The notes below the pieces were generated by a model. The model was not told the origin of the DNA. It saw nothing but the letters and a program-made list of their open reading frames with translations, and did no database searches. Shown here in pieces: positions 48,839 to 60,705 of a DNA stretch of 64,000 bases (position 1 is the stretch's first letter; each line of letters starts with the position of its first letter). The position numbers and the translations under genes were made by a program. This DNA comes from Acidobacteriota bacterium (GTDB taxonomy: Bacteria > Acidobacteriota > Terriglobia > Terriglobales > Acidobacteriaceae): NCBI GenBank assembly GCA_021818105.1, contig JAKAFB010000008.1:18706-82705 (forward strand). Direction: 5' to 3'.

Positions 48839-49945
48839 ATGACGAACGAAGCCATTCCCAATCTGACGGCATTTGACGAGGCCGCCCTCGACCAGGCCTT
48901 TGCCGCATTGGAGCGCCAGGCCCGCGACGGCGCTTCCGCGCTCTCATCTCCTGAAGCAGTTGAGGCTTTTCGTTTGCAGTGGCTCGGCCGCAAGCAGGGT
49001 CTGCTCAAGGATGTCTCTGACCGCTGGCTCAAAGCCGCCCCGCCCGCCGCAAAAAAGCCCGTCGGCGAGCGCTTCAAGGTTCTCAAGGAGCTGGTCGAAA
49101 CCCTCCTCGACGCCGCTCTGGGCGCGGGTCCCAGCGACGCCGCCCTCGCCGCCGAAGCCATCGACATCACTCTGCCCGGCACCCGCCGCCTCACCGGCGC
49201 CGAGCACCCCATCACCCGCACGCTCAATGAAATCGTCTCCGTCTTCGCCGCGCTCGGCTACTCCGTCGGCGTCGGCCCCGAGGTCGAAACCGACTTCTAC
49301 AACTTCGAGTGCATGAACTTCCCGCCCGGCCACCCCGCCCGCGACACCCAGGACACCCTCGTCGTCGCCGGCCAGGAGCGCCGCGCCCAGCGTGACCGCC
49401 TCCTCCTGCGCACCCACACCTCGCCCGTTCAGATGCGCACCATGGAGCAGCAGCCACCCCCGGTCCGCATCGTCATTCCCGGCAAAGTCCACCGCAACGA
49501 CGCCCAGGACGCCACCCACTCGCCCATCTTCCATCAAGTCGAAGGCCTCTGCGTCGACACCAACATCACCTTCAGCGACCTGAAGGGCACGCTCGACCAC
49601 GCCATGAAGGCCCTCTTCGGCTCGTCCGTCAAAACACGCTTCTTCCCGTCGTTCTTCCCCTTCACCGAGCCCTCGGCCGACGTGCAGATCAGCTGCATTT
49701 TTTGTGGAGGGAAGGGCTGCCGCAAGTGCAAGCAATCCGGCTGGATTGAGCTGCTCGGCTGCGGCATGGTCGACCCCGCCGTCTTCGCCTTCGCCGCGGA
49801 AAAGCAACCCGCCTACGATCCGAAAAAGATCTCCGGCTTCGCCTTCGGCATGGGCGTCGAGCGCATCGCCATGATGAAGTACGGCATCAGCGAAATCGGC
49901 CAGTTCTACGCCGGAGATATGCGCTTCCTGGGGCAATTCGCATGA
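48839..49945 (+). CDS. pheS: Phenylalanyl-tRNA synthetase alpha subunit
   Basis: A 368-residue catalytic subunit. An N-terminal coiled coil is followed by class II motifs: HPARDTQDT (motif 1 region), VHRNDAQDATHSPIFHQVEG (motif 2) and GFAFGMGVERIAMMKYGI (motif 3). A CxxxxxCxxC-like element (CIFCGGKGCRKCKQSG) is inserted before motif 3, probably a zinc ribbon. The stop overlaps pheT's ATG (ATGA), so the two subunits are translationally coupled. Confidence 0.96.
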   Translation: MTNEAIPNLTAFDEAALDQAFAALERQARDGASALSSPEAVEAFRLQWLGRKQGLLKDVSDRWLKAAPPAAKKPVGERFKVLKELVETLLDAALGAGPSDAALAAEAIDITLPGTRRLTGAEHPITRTLNEIVSVFAALGYSVGVGPEVETDFYNFECMNFPPGHPARDTQDTLVVAGQERRAQRDRLLLRTHTSPVQMRTMEQQPPPVRIVIPGKVHRNDAQDATHSPIFHQVEGLCVDTNITFSDLKGTLDHAMKALFGSSVKTRFFPSFFPFTEPSADVQISCIFCGGKGCRKCKQSGWIELLGCGMVDPAVFAFAAEKQPAYDPKKISGFAFGMGVERIAMMKYGISEIGQFYAGDMRFLGQFA

Positions 49946-52053
49946 AGATCCTTACGAAATGGCTTAGGGCCTATCTGCCTCCTCTTCCCGTCGACGACGC
50001 GCAGCTCGCCGAAGACCTCACGCTGCGCGGCATCGCCGTCGAAGGCATTTATTCGCTCGGCGAAGGCAACGGCTCGCTCTACGAGATGGACATCACCACC
50101 AACCGCGTCGACGCCATGAACCACTACGGCATCGCGCGCGAGGCGGCCGCCATCTACGGCCTCGAACTCAAGCCGCTCGCCGTCGATCTGCCCGCCGCGC
50201 AGCCAGCCGCCAGCCCGTATTCGGTGCGTATCGAGGCGGAAGACGCCTGCGGCCGCTTCACCGCGCGCGTGCTCCGCGACGTCACCATCGGCGACTCGCG
50301 CGACTGGTTCCCCGGCGCTGAAGTGGATACCTACTTCAAGCTCCTCGAGCAGAAGAAAATCTCCAACGCCGTTGACGCCACCAACTTCGCGTGGCTCGCC
50401 ATGGGCCAGCCCACGCACGCCTTTGACCTCGACAAAATCGAGGGCGGCATCATCGTCCGCCGCGCCCGCAAAGGCGAAAAGCTCAAGACCCTCGACGGCA
50501 TTGAGCGCACACTCGACCCCGAAGACCTCGTCGTCGCCGACCACGCCAGGCCTCTCGCACTCGCAGGCGTCATGGGCGGCTGGGACACGATGATCACGCC
50601 CGCCACGAAGAACGTCCTCGTCGAAGCCGCGTGGTTTGAGCCCATGGCCGTGCGCCGCACCGCGCGCCGCCACGGCCTCCACACCGACGCCAGCCATCGC
50701 TTCGAGCGCGGCGCAGACTTTGCCGCCGCTCCCGTCGCCTCCGCCATCGTCAGCCGCATCCTGCTGGCCAACGGCGGCACAATCGAAGGCGATCTCGTCG
50801 ACGTGCGCGTGCCCGCTCTCGAAGCCCGCACCGTGCAGCGCGCGCCTGTGGCTCTCGCGCTCAGCGAGGTCCACCGCATCCTCGGCACCACCGTGGACAA
50901 GGAAGGCATCACCGCCGCCACCGTCGAAAACGTACTCACGGCGCTCGGCTGCACGCTCGCATCTTCGCGCTCCGAGCACGCCGCCTGGCAGGTAACTCTC
51001 CCCAGTTGGCGTCTCGACATCGAACGCGAAATCGATCTCATTGAAGAAGTCGCGCGCGTCTACGGCTACAACCGTTTCGCCAACACGCTGCCGTCCTTCG
51101 GTGAAGGCGTGCGGGCTCTGCCCTGGGCAGAGAGCGAAGCAGCCGTGCGCCGCACGCTGCTCGCCGCCGGATTTCACGAAGCCATCGCCAGCACCTTCTG
51201 CTCTGCGGCTGACGCCGCGCTCACCGCGCCTCAGCCCGCCCAGTCTGTTCCGCTCGGCAACCCGCTCAGTGAAGAAGCAGGCATGCTGCGCCCGTCGCTC
51301 GTGCCCGGCATGCTCGCCATGGTAGCGGGCAACCTGCATCGCGATGTCAGCGACGTGCGCCTCTTCGAGCTGGGCACTGTCTTCAGCGGCACTACTGAGA
51401 AAGTCGACGAGCGCCCCGCACTGGCCTTCGGCGCCGTCGGCGCGCTGCCGGAGCAAAGCCCGCTTCATCCCGTGCGTCCGATTGAGTTCCACGACGTCAA
51501 GGGCGTCGTCGAGCAGTTGCTCGCGCGCTTCCAGTCGCGCGCCGTTTACTTTGACCGCTTCCCGCCCGAAGCCGGCCTCACGCCCGCGTGGCTGCATCCC
51601 TATCGCTCGGCGCGCGTTGTTATAGAAGGCTCCACTGTCGGCTGGTTCGGCCAGTTGCATCCCACTGAGGCCGCGGCCCGCAAGCTCAAGGAGCCCGTCC
51701 TCGTCGGCGAACTCTATCTCGACCGTCTCTACAAGCTGCCGCTGCGCAAGCCCGCCGCGCGCGACATCTCGCGCTTCCAGCCCGTGCGCCGCGACTTCTC
51801 TCTTGTGCTCCCTGACACCATCGCCTGGGAAACCATCGACCACGCAATCGCTGCTCTTCAGATTCCCGAATTGGTTGAGTGGCGCGTACGCGAAGTCTTT
51901 CGCGACAAGCGTTTGGGAGCGCATGAGTATTCGCTGCTGCTCGGTGTCACATTCCAGGCCGCTGACCGCACGCTGCGCGAAGAAGAGCTGCAGAGCTTCC
52001 ACGCGAAGGTCGTCGAGGCTGTTGGCAAGGCTGGCGCACGCCTGCGCAGTTAG
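49942..52053 (+). CDS. pheT: Phenylalanyl-tRNA synthetase beta subunit lacking the tRNA-binding domain
   Basis: A 703-residue subunit, about 90 shorter than E. coli PheT (795). The first 40 residues (MKILTKWLRAYLPPLPVDD) are the normal start, but the sequence then jumps directly from AVEGIYSLGEGNGS to YEMDITTNRVDAMNHYGIAREAA. The approximately 110-residue EMAP/Trbp111-like tRNA-bind domain that normally sits between is missing. The B5 (DNA-binding-like) region, the catalytic-like core and the C-terminal FDX-ACB domain (ISRFQPVRRDFSLVLPD) remain. The reading frame is intact across the junction, so this is a clean domain loss rather than a frameshift. Confidence 0.93.
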   Translation: MKILTKWLRAYLPPLPVDDAQLAEDLTLRGIAVEGIYSLGEGNGSLYEMDITTNRVDAMNHYGIAREAAAIYGLELKPLAVDLPAAQPAASPYSVRIEAEDACGRFTARVLRDVTIGDSRDWFPGAEVDTYFKLLEQKKISNAVDATNFAWLAMGQPTHAFDLDKIEGGIIVRRARKGEKLKTLDGIERTLDPEDLVVADHARPLALAGVMGGWDTMITPATKNVLVEAAWFEPMAVRRTARRHGLHTDASHRFERGADFAAAPVASAIVSRILLANGGTIEGDLVDVRVPALEARTVQRAPVALALSEVHRILGTTVDKEGITAATVENVLTALGCTLASSRSEHAAWQVTLPSWRLDIEREIDLIEEVARVYGYNRFANTLPSFGEGVRALPWAESEAAVRRTLLAAGFHEAIASTFCSAADAALTAPQPAQSVPLGNPLSEEAGMLRPSLVPGMLAMVAGNLHRDVSDVRLFELGTVFSGTTEKVDERPALAFGAVGALPEQSPLHPVRPIEFHDVKGVVEQLLARFQSRAVYFDRFPPEAGLTPAWLHPYRSARVVIEGSTVGWFGQLHPTEAAARKLKEPVLVGELYLDRLYKLPLRKPAARDISRFQPVRRDFSLVLPDTIAWETIDHAIAALQIPELVEWRVREVFRDKRLGAHEYSLLLGVTFQAADRTLREEELQSFHAKVVEAVGKAGARLRS

Positions 52054-52078
52054 GCTCTGCGTGGATGCATTCCGGCGC

Positions 52079-52084
52079 TATACT
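52079..52084 (+). promoter_or_regulatory. -10 hexamer before the ZapB-like/zapA pair
   Basis: TATACT lies 35 nt before the ZapB-like start and 25 bp after pheT, with no clear -35. It could give the division genes their own transcript. Confidence 0.38.
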
Positions 52085-52119
52085 TGCACGGGAAGGCCTG
52101 CGCACGGAGGTGGTTTTTC

Positions 52120-52446
52120 ATGTCGCAAACGTTCTGGGAGTCCGAAGTGGAAGAGACGCCGTTGCAGGTTGAAAAGCCCGCGGAGCCTGAGGCGCTTGCC
52201 CTCAGCGCCGACGATTTCTCCGCGCTCGAGGAGCGCATTCGCCGCGCCGTGGAGCTGGTCAAGCGTGAGCGCCAGGCCCGCGTGGAGGCAGAAGCGCGCG
52301 CCGTGAAGGCCGAGGCTCAGCTTAACGGCCAAGGTCCGCTTGTTGACAAGCTCAAAGAGGAAGTCCGTGCGCTGCGTGCAGAGCGCGATCATGTACGCCA
52401 GCGTGTTGAGCGGCTGCTCGCCCAGCTCGATGCGCTCGAACTGTGA
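52120..52446 (+). CDS. Small coiled-coil protein, ZapB-like
   Basis: A 108-residue acidic protein: about 25 residues of linker, then a continuous helix (EERIRRAVELVKRERQARVEAEARAVKAEA, and later LKEEVRALRAERDHVRQRVERLL, each shown only in part). The leucine/alanine heptads and the position next to zapA suggest a ZapB-type partner that cross-links the division ring. A perfect GGAGG lies upstream. Its stop nearly abuts zapA. Confidence 0.62.
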   Translation: MSQTFWESEVEETPLQVEKPAEPEALALSADDFSALEERIRRAVELVKRERQARVEAEARAVKAEAQLNGQGPLVDKLKEEVRALRAERDHVRQRVERLLAQLDALEL

Positions 52447-52454
52447 GGTCGTTC

Positions 52455-52772
52455 ATGGCTGAGAAGAAACGCCGCAAGGCTCCTGCTTACACCACCGTCA
52501 CAATCTACGACCAGACCTATCACCTCACCGGCCAGGATCCTGAACATATCCACCGCCTCGCCGAGCAGGTGGATGCCAAGATGCGCGCTGTGGCTGCGCA
52601 GGGCCGTACCGTCGATTCGCTCCGCGTCGCAGTGCTTGCCGCGCTCAACTTCGCCGATGAGCTTGCGCAATCTGCCGGCGCCAATGCCATGCAGGGTCAT
52701 GCCCGCGCTGTGAGCCTGCGCGGCCTGCTCGATGAAGTCCTCGACGAAGAGCGCAAGACCGGCTCAAAGTAA
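52455..52772 (+). CDS. zapA: Cell division protein ZapA
   Basis: A 105-residue FtsZ-ring stabiliser. The N-terminal beta hairpin (TTVTIYDQTYHLTG) and the HIHRLAEQVDAKMR plus VLAALNFADEL helices are diagnostic. GAGG lies before the ATG; a GTG at 52443 overlaps the previous stop and is less likely. The pheS-pheT-zapA order is common in bacteria. The gene is followed by a structured RNA. Confidence 0.9.
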   Translation: MAEKKRRKAPAYTTVTIYDQTYHLTGQDPEHIHRLAEQVDAKMRAVAAQGRTVDSLRVAVLAALNFADELAQSAGANAMQGHARAVSLRGLLDEVLDEERKTGSK

Positions 52773-52884
52773 CGTTGGAGCCTCGCTCATTCCACGCATT
52801 CAACGCCAGATCGTCGAATGTCTGTGTATACACAAAATCAACCTGCCGCTCCCTGTACCACAATGCGCCCTCACCGCACAAGAC

Positions 52885-52913
52885 TTGCAATTCCCAGCCA
52901 GTACCCATACCAT
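52885..52913 (+). promoter_or_regulatory. Promoter of the 6S-like RNA
   Basis: TTGCAA (52885-52890), exactly 17 bp, then TACCAT (52908-52913). Transcription would start near 52920. Confidence 0.5.
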
Positions 52914-52919
52914 CCGCAT

Positions 52920-53131
52920 TAGAAACCGGCCTGCAAAGCAGGTGGGCGATCAACGCTGGTTGAACCAACATTCATGAACAGGGGCTCAACTCGACAATCG
53001 GTTCTGTGTGCCGTGTCCGCCAGTCCGGAATGCCTAAGGAACCGCGGAGAGCTCCACCGTCTTAGGACGGGTTCACCGGCGCATTTCCCACGGCCCCGCG
53101 GGTCGGGTTCTATCTCGCCTGCTGCCTGAGC
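52920..53131 (+). ncRNA. ssrS: Candidate 6S RNA (SsrS-like)
   Basis: A rod-shaped fold of about 200 nt is supported by five nested pairings: GCAGG 52938-52942 with CCTGC 53118-53122; GCGA 52946-52949 with TCGC 53115-53118 (these two share one base, so the exact register varies); GAACC 52962-52966 with GGTTC 53106-53110; GCCGTG 53010-53015 with CACGGC 53089-53094; CCTAAG 53033-53038 with CTTAGG 53061-53066. The unpaired 43-nt/11-nt region between the second and third groups would be the central bubble that mimics an open promoter and traps RNA polymerase. Location immediately after zapA matches 6S RNA in many bacteria. No protein frame of quality covers it. The family assignment is by architecture and context only. 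Confidence 0.55.
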
Positions 53132-53147
53132 AGATATCCTTTCTTCA

Positions 53148-53975
53148 GTGCATCCCATCCTCTTCCACATCGGTCCGGTCATCATTCCCTCCTACGGCGC
53201 CATGGCCGCGCTGGGCGTCTTGCTGGCGCTCGCGCTCGTGCAGCGCACCGCGCAGTCTGCCGGAGTGAATTCCACCCAGGTGTGGAACCTCTGCATCATC
53301 GCGCTCTTCACAGCCATCGTCGGATCGCGTCTGCTACTCATTGTCGTCAACTGGACGGTGCTGCGCAGTCATCCCGCATGGTTGCTCGGCCTCGCCATGA
53401 TTCATCATCCGCTGCTGGCCGGTGTGGCGGCAGCCTTTGCCGTCACGGCTGCCGCAGTCTACATGCGTGCGCAGCACATGCCGCTCGGCAGCACCGCCGA
53501 TGCGCTCGCCGCGCCGCTTGCGCTCTTTATGGCCCTTGAGCAGTTTGGCGCTCTGCTGGCTGGCTCCGGCTATGGCACGTGGTCCACCATGCCCTGGGCC
53601 GTTACCTTCACGAGTTCCTTCGCCGCGCGCTGGAGCGGCACTCCACTGGGCATTCCCCTCCATCCCGTGCAGGCCTACTCCGCGCTCGCGTTTCTCACCA
53701 TCTCCATTTTTCTGCTCGTGTGCCTGCCCGCGCGTCGGCAAGCGGGCGACATCGCGGGCCTCTGGCTCGTAGCCAGCGGCGTGGCCATTTACTTCACTGA
53801 GTTCTGGCGTGACACGCGCGGTCGTGGCGTCGTCCTGCATGGTTTTCTTGACGGTCCGCAGATCGCGGCCATCGTCTTGGTCCTCGCCGGCGCCTTCGTT
53901 CTGCGCCAGCGCAAAGGCGAGGTTCCCCCGGCAATCGCAGCATCCGTCAATGCTTCTGAGGATCTGCATGACTAA
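53148..53975 (+). CDS. lgt: Divergent prolipoprotein diacylglyceryl transferase (Lgt-like)
   Basis: A 275-residue, seven-helix membrane protein starting at GTG. Lgt features are the N-terminal PILFHIGPVIIPSYGAM, the GSRL motif (residues 59-62), MPWAVTF (148-154) and the LHPVQAYSAL block. Lgt attaches diacylglycerol to lipobox Cys. However, the catalytic loop reads EQFGALLAGSGYG where relatives have GRxGNF/GCFLAGCCYG, so the essential Arg becomes Gln, and the HGG motif is HHP (residues 86-88). It may be a diverged paralogue with altered activity. Its last eight bases overlap rluD. Confidence 0.75.
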   Translation: MHPILFHIGPVIIPSYGAMAALGVLLALALVQRTAQSAGVNSTQVWNLCIIALFTAIVGSRLLLIVVNWTVLRSHPAWLLGLAMIHHPLLAGVAAAFAVTAAAVYMRAQHMPLGSTADALAAPLALFMALEQFGALLAGSGYGTWSTMPWAVTFTSSFAARWSGTPLGIPLHPVQAYSALAFLTISIFLLVCLPARRQAGDIAGLWLVASGVAIYFTEFWRDTRGRGVVLHGFLDGPQIAAIVLVLAGAFVLRQRKGEVPPAIAASVNASEDLHD

Positions 53976-55005
53976 GCCGCGCACCATCATCGTACCGGTT
54001 GAAGCTGCAGGTCAGCGCCTCGACCATTTCCTTGCCACGCAACTGGAGGGTGTCAGCCGCTCCCGTGTGCAGCTTCTTCTCGATCAGGGCGATGTCCTCG
54101 TTAATGGCGTACACGCCAAGCCCTCGCACAAGCTACGCGGCGGTGAACACCTCGTCATCACCGGCGAGCCGCATCCTGCGCCGCTCCACGCCATGCCGGA
54201 GGACATCCCACTCGATGTCGTTTATGAGGACGCCGACATTGCCGTCATCAACAAGCCAGCGGGCATGATGGTCCACGCCGGCGCCGGCCAGTCCGATGAC
54301 GAGCGCAGCCGCGGCACGCTGGTCAATGCACTGCTTCACCGCTTTCAGGCGCTGTCCTCCACCGGCGGTGCGCTGCGCCCCGGCATTGTGCACAGGCTGG
54401 ACAAGGACACCAGCGGCCTCATCATCGTGGCCAAGAATGACGCCGCCCATGCCGCTCTCGCTGAACTCTTCTCCACCCGCCGGATGAGTAAAACCTACAT
54501 CGCGCTCGTACACGGGCACGTTGAACGGCAGCGCGGCACCATCAATGCCAGCGTGGGGCGCGACCCCATTCGCCGCACGCGCATGACCACGCGGGCTACC
54601 GAAAATGCCCGTTCCGCCATCTCTCACTATGAAGTGGTGCGCCGCCTCGCAACGCGCTTCGGCAAGTTCACCTTGGTCCGTGTGCGCATTGAGACGGGCC
54701 GCACCCACCAGATTCGTGTTCACATGGCATCCATCGGTCATCCCGTCGTGGGAGATACGCTCTACGGCGCTCCCGGCCAGCTCACTGACCAGACCGCCGC
54801 GTCATCCAAAGCCGCGCGGCGCACAGCTGAGCCGGAGCGGCTAAAGCTGGGCCGCAACTTCCTCCATGCGGCGCGGCTGGAGTTTGAACACCCCACAACA
54901 GGCAAGTCATTGCAGTTTGAGGCGCCCCTGCCGCCGGAACTGGAATCGTTCCTCGGCAGCCTCGAAAGTCCTACCACTTCCGTGGAGCGCCTGACCCGCA
55001 CGTAA
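53968..55005 (+). CDS. rluD: RluD-type 23S rRNA pseudouridine synthase
   Basis: A 345-residue enzyme with an N-terminal S4 RNA-binding domain (RLDHFLATQLEGVSRSRVQ) and a RluA-family catalytic domain. The nucleophile is D145 in PGIVHRLDKDTSGL, and the conserved Tyr and Arg lie in KTYIALVHG and ETGRTHQIRVH. It is probably specific for helix 69 uridines, but paralogues (RluC) are similar, so specificity is inferred. GAGGA precedes the ATG, which overlaps the lgt stop by eight bases: the two are translationally coupled. Confidence 0.9.
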   Translation: MTKPRTIIVPVEAAGQRLDHFLATQLEGVSRSRVQLLLDQGDVLVNGVHAKPSHKLRGGEHLVITGEPHPAPLHAMPEDIPLDVVYEDADIAVINKPAGMMVHAGAGQSDDERSRGTLVNALLHRFQALSSTGGALRPGIVHRLDKDTSGLIIVAKNDAAHAALAELFSTRRMSKTYIALVHGHVERQRGTINASVGRDPIRRTRMTTRATENARSAISHYEVVRRLATRFGKFTLVRVRIETGRTHQIRVHMASIGHPVVGDTLYGAPGQLTDQTAASSKAARRTAEPERLKLGRNFLHAARLEFEHPTTGKSLQFEAPLPPELESFLGSLESPTTSVERLTRT

Positions 55006-55046
55006 CTGGTAAGTGGGCAGCGCGAGATTGATAAAATGAGGGAACC

Positions 55047-56087
55047 ATGAACCAAGTGTTGTTTTGCCTGGCCCTGGCCTGCGCGCTTCCCACCGCTGCA
55101 CTGCAGGCACAGCAGGCCGCATCTTCTCCTTCAACGGCAGCCCCCAGCCCGCAAGTGTCCGCGGATCAAAAGCCTGCAGCACAGTCGGCCCCTCCGCCGG
55201 CCGGGCAGCTACCTGCGCAGGGGCAGGATGACCAGTCGGCAGACAATGCGCCTGTCATCCGTGTCGGCGTCAATGAGGTAAACCTCATCTTCACCGTGAC
55301 CGACAAGCACGGCCACTATATCCCCAACCTCAAGCAGAGCGATTTTGCCTTGCTCGACGACCAGCGGGCCCCGGCGCGCGTCACTTCCTTCCGCCAGCAG
55401 ATTAATCTTCCGCTGCGTGTCGGCATCGTCATTGACGCCAGCACCTCCATCCGCTCGCGCTTCCAGTTCGAACAGCAGGCGGCCACTGAGTTTCTGCTGG
55501 ACAGCCTCAAGTCCCGCAGCGACCGCGCCTTCATCATGGGTTTTGACGTTACGCCGAATGTTACCCAGAACTGGACCGACAATCTCGACGCCCTTCAGGC
55601 CGGCATCAATCGTCTGCGCCCCGGCGGTGGTACGGCGCTCTTCGATGCCGTCTATAGCGCCTGCCGTGACAAGCTGCTCACCGAGTCGCGCGGTCAGGAA
55701 CCTGTGCGCAAGGCCATGATCCTGCTTTCCGATGGCGACGACAACCAGAGCCATGTCTATCCCGACGAGGCCATCAAGATGTGCCAGCGCGCAGAGACCA
55801 TCATCTACGCCATCAGCACCAACTGGACCCCCAGCCGCGGCAAGGGCGACCAGGTGCTCACGCGCATGGCGGAAGAGACCGGTGGTCAGGTCTTCTTCCC
55901 GCCCTCGGTTGAAGAAGTCTCCAACAGCTTCAAAAGCATTGAAGAGGAACTGCGCAGCCAGTACTCGCTCACCTACGAGCCCGCCGACTTCAAATACGAT
56001 GGTGCCTTCCGCAGCATTTATCTCTACTGCAATGACCGCCGCTACAAGGCCCGCGCACGTAAGGGTTACTTCGCGCCACGGCAGTAG
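55047..56087 (+). CDS. Exported VWFA-domain protein of the acidobacterial family
   Basis: A 346-residue protein with a signal peptide (VLFCLALACALPTAALQAQ), a Pro/Ala/Gln-rich linker to about residue 65, a short beta domain (VNLIFTVTDKHGHYIPNLKQSDF) and a VWA domain. The MIDAS motif DASTSIRS, the GGGTALFDAVY Thr loop and LLSDGDDNQSH give a complete metal-dependent adhesion site. The C-terminus (RRYKARARKGYFA) is shared by the acidobacterial VWFA-related family. It probably binds proteins at the cell surface or in the periplasm. It is the strongest single marker of phylum here. Confidence 0.87.
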   Translation: MNQVLFCLALACALPTAALQAQQAASSPSTAAPSPQVSADQKPAAQSAPPPAGQLPAQGQDDQSADNAPVIRVGVNEVNLIFTVTDKHGHYIPNLKQSDFALLDDQRAPARVTSFRQQINLPLRVGIVIDASTSIRSRFQFEQQAATEFLLDSLKSRSDRAFIMGFDVTPNVTQNWTDNLDALQAGINRLRPGGGTALFDAVYSACRDKLLTESRGQEPVRKAMILLSDGDDNQSHVYPDEAIKMCQRAETIIYAISTNWTPSRGKGDQVLTRMAEETGGQVFFPPSVEEVSNSFKSIEEELRSQYSLTYEPADFKYDGAFRSIYLYCNDRRYKARARKGYFAPRQ

Positions 56088-56104
56088 CGCATAGTTTCCT
56101 GGGG

Positions 56105-56968
56105 CTACTCCGGCGCACCTGATCGCATCAAGATGCGCCGGAAGTCACTTTCGCCGAGAATGCGAATGGGCTGGCCTCGGCGAATTAGTTCTTCAGCTTT
56201 AAGGTGCTTGGAACTCTTTAAGTGGCCGCTAAGTCTGCTTAGGTCCTGATCACCCACCACGAGCATTGTCGTATGCTTCGTCACGCCGTCTGCAACTCGG
56301 CATCCTGCCGCTGCGGCCGCATCAGCGGCCTCGTGACGAGGGATTGACAGTGATCCTGTAAAGACCAGAATTTCTCCAAACAGCTCTCCATCTGGATTGC
56401 CGTCCCTCCTGTGTCCGTGGCCAACAGGATCAATTGGCTGTTTCACCCGCGTAAGCCACTGCTCCGGGCTGAGACCCGTCTCGGCAACAGCGCGGAGCAG
56501 CAGCAGTCCAGCGCAGCGGGCATCTTCGAGTGCATCATGCGCCTGATAATCGATGCCAAAGTAAGCCGCTACATTTGAGAGCCCGTAACCAGACCTGGAA
56601 AATTCCGGCCATGCCCTTCTGACAACCCTCGCCGAATCGAGCCAATTGCACTCACACGGCGCCAAATTTGAACGGTCACACGCCCGCGCTAGAGCCAGAC
56701 GATCAAAAGGCGTATGGGACACGACGATTCTTTCCTGCAATCGAGAGACGACATATGGGAAAACCTCTACCCACGTTGGAGCCTCTTTCACCTGATCTTC
56801 ATCGATGCCATGTATGGATACGTTGACGGAATCGAAGTAGTCCTCCGGGTTGACCAGTGAGACCCATCCATCTGCCATTCCACCGTCGCGGAACGAAGCG
56901 ATGCCGACTTGGCAGATGCTCGACAAGTCTGCGTTCGCGGTTTCGACATCGATGACCACGAAATCCAT
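56105..56968 (-). CDS. DEDD exonuclease fused to a BRCT domain
   Basis: A 287-residue protein. The N-terminal DnaQ-like fold starts DFVVIDVETANAD (Exo I, first D/E pair), has VVSHTPFDRLALARA (Exo II) and AHDALEDARCAGLLLL (Exo III). After a linker near 185-195 the C-terminal 90 residues form a BRCT domain (GEILVFTGSLSIPRHEAAD ... TTMLVVGDQDLS). This pair occurs in a class of 3'-5' exonucleases annotated as epsilon-like. AAGGAGATATG precedes the ATG. It lies 60 bp after ligA, whose own BRCT domain is C-terminal, and is probably cotranscribed. Composition is less GC-rich than ligA. Confidence 0.85.
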   Translation of the reverse strand: MDFVVIDVETANADLSSICQVGIASFRDGGMADGWVSLVNPEDYFDSVNVSIHGIDEDQVKEAPTWVEVFPYVVSRLQERIVVSHTPFDRLALARACDRSNLAPCECNWLDSARVVRRAWPEFSRSGYGLSNVAAYFGIDYQAHDALEDARCAGLLLLRAVAETGLSPEQWLTRVKQPIDPVGHGHRRDGNPDGELFGEILVFTGSLSIPRHEAADAAAAAGCRVADGVTKHTTMLVVGDQDLSRLSGHLKSSKHLKAEELIRRGQPIRILGESDFRRILMRSGAPE

Positions 56969-57028
56969 CTTGGCATATCTCCTTGGAGCTAGGCGCAAAC
57001 AGCTCAGGGAATCAAGTATATAACTCGC

Positions 57029-60267
<3,239 letters not shown>

Positions 60268-60705
60268 GCAACCACTCCCCCGCATCGGCGAAGACCGGCT
60301 ACAACCCGGCTGGATGAGTGCATTGGCGCTGAAGTCAACAGTTGAGCCTGAGATGCCCACATAGTCGGTGAGTACTCCCTGACAGCGAGCAATTTGTGCC
60401 CATTCCTATGCGGGAGCCCAAACCGCGCTCTTAAACTCCACTTTGCCGGTGGTTGAATCTGCCGCGCTAGGTGCCACAAAACAAGCGGCCAACGTCGGCC
60501 GCCTGACCTGTCTTAGAACCTTCGTGTTCGGAACGACCGTGCCCGGCAACCGGTCGTAGGACTGAATGAGCCTCCCGCATCCAGAACAGCCGGTGGAAAC
60601 AACGCGCCTTGAAAAGGCTGCGCGTGTGGCTTCTGCGTGATACCCATTGATGAGGCCTGGGAGACGACCGAAAGACCGCCCCTTTTACGGCTCCCGACTT
60701 GACTC
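60268..60705. other. 438-bp gap without a recognised gene
   Basis: This stretch contains short open frames of no quality and one terminator hairpin. A bent, lower-GC segment at about 60330-60470 and a GC hairpin at 60486-60503 are the only structures I can point to. No tRNA or known RNA motif was recognised. Confidence 0.5.
60475..60503 (-). terminator. Terminator hairpin downstream of the large secreted repeat protein
   Basis: GCGGCC / GGCCGC with a six-base loop. On the minus strand it is followed by TTGTTTTG. It lies about 200 bp beyond the stop of the secreted protein, so either the transcript has a long 3' end or something else is transcribed in between. Confidence 0.6.
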
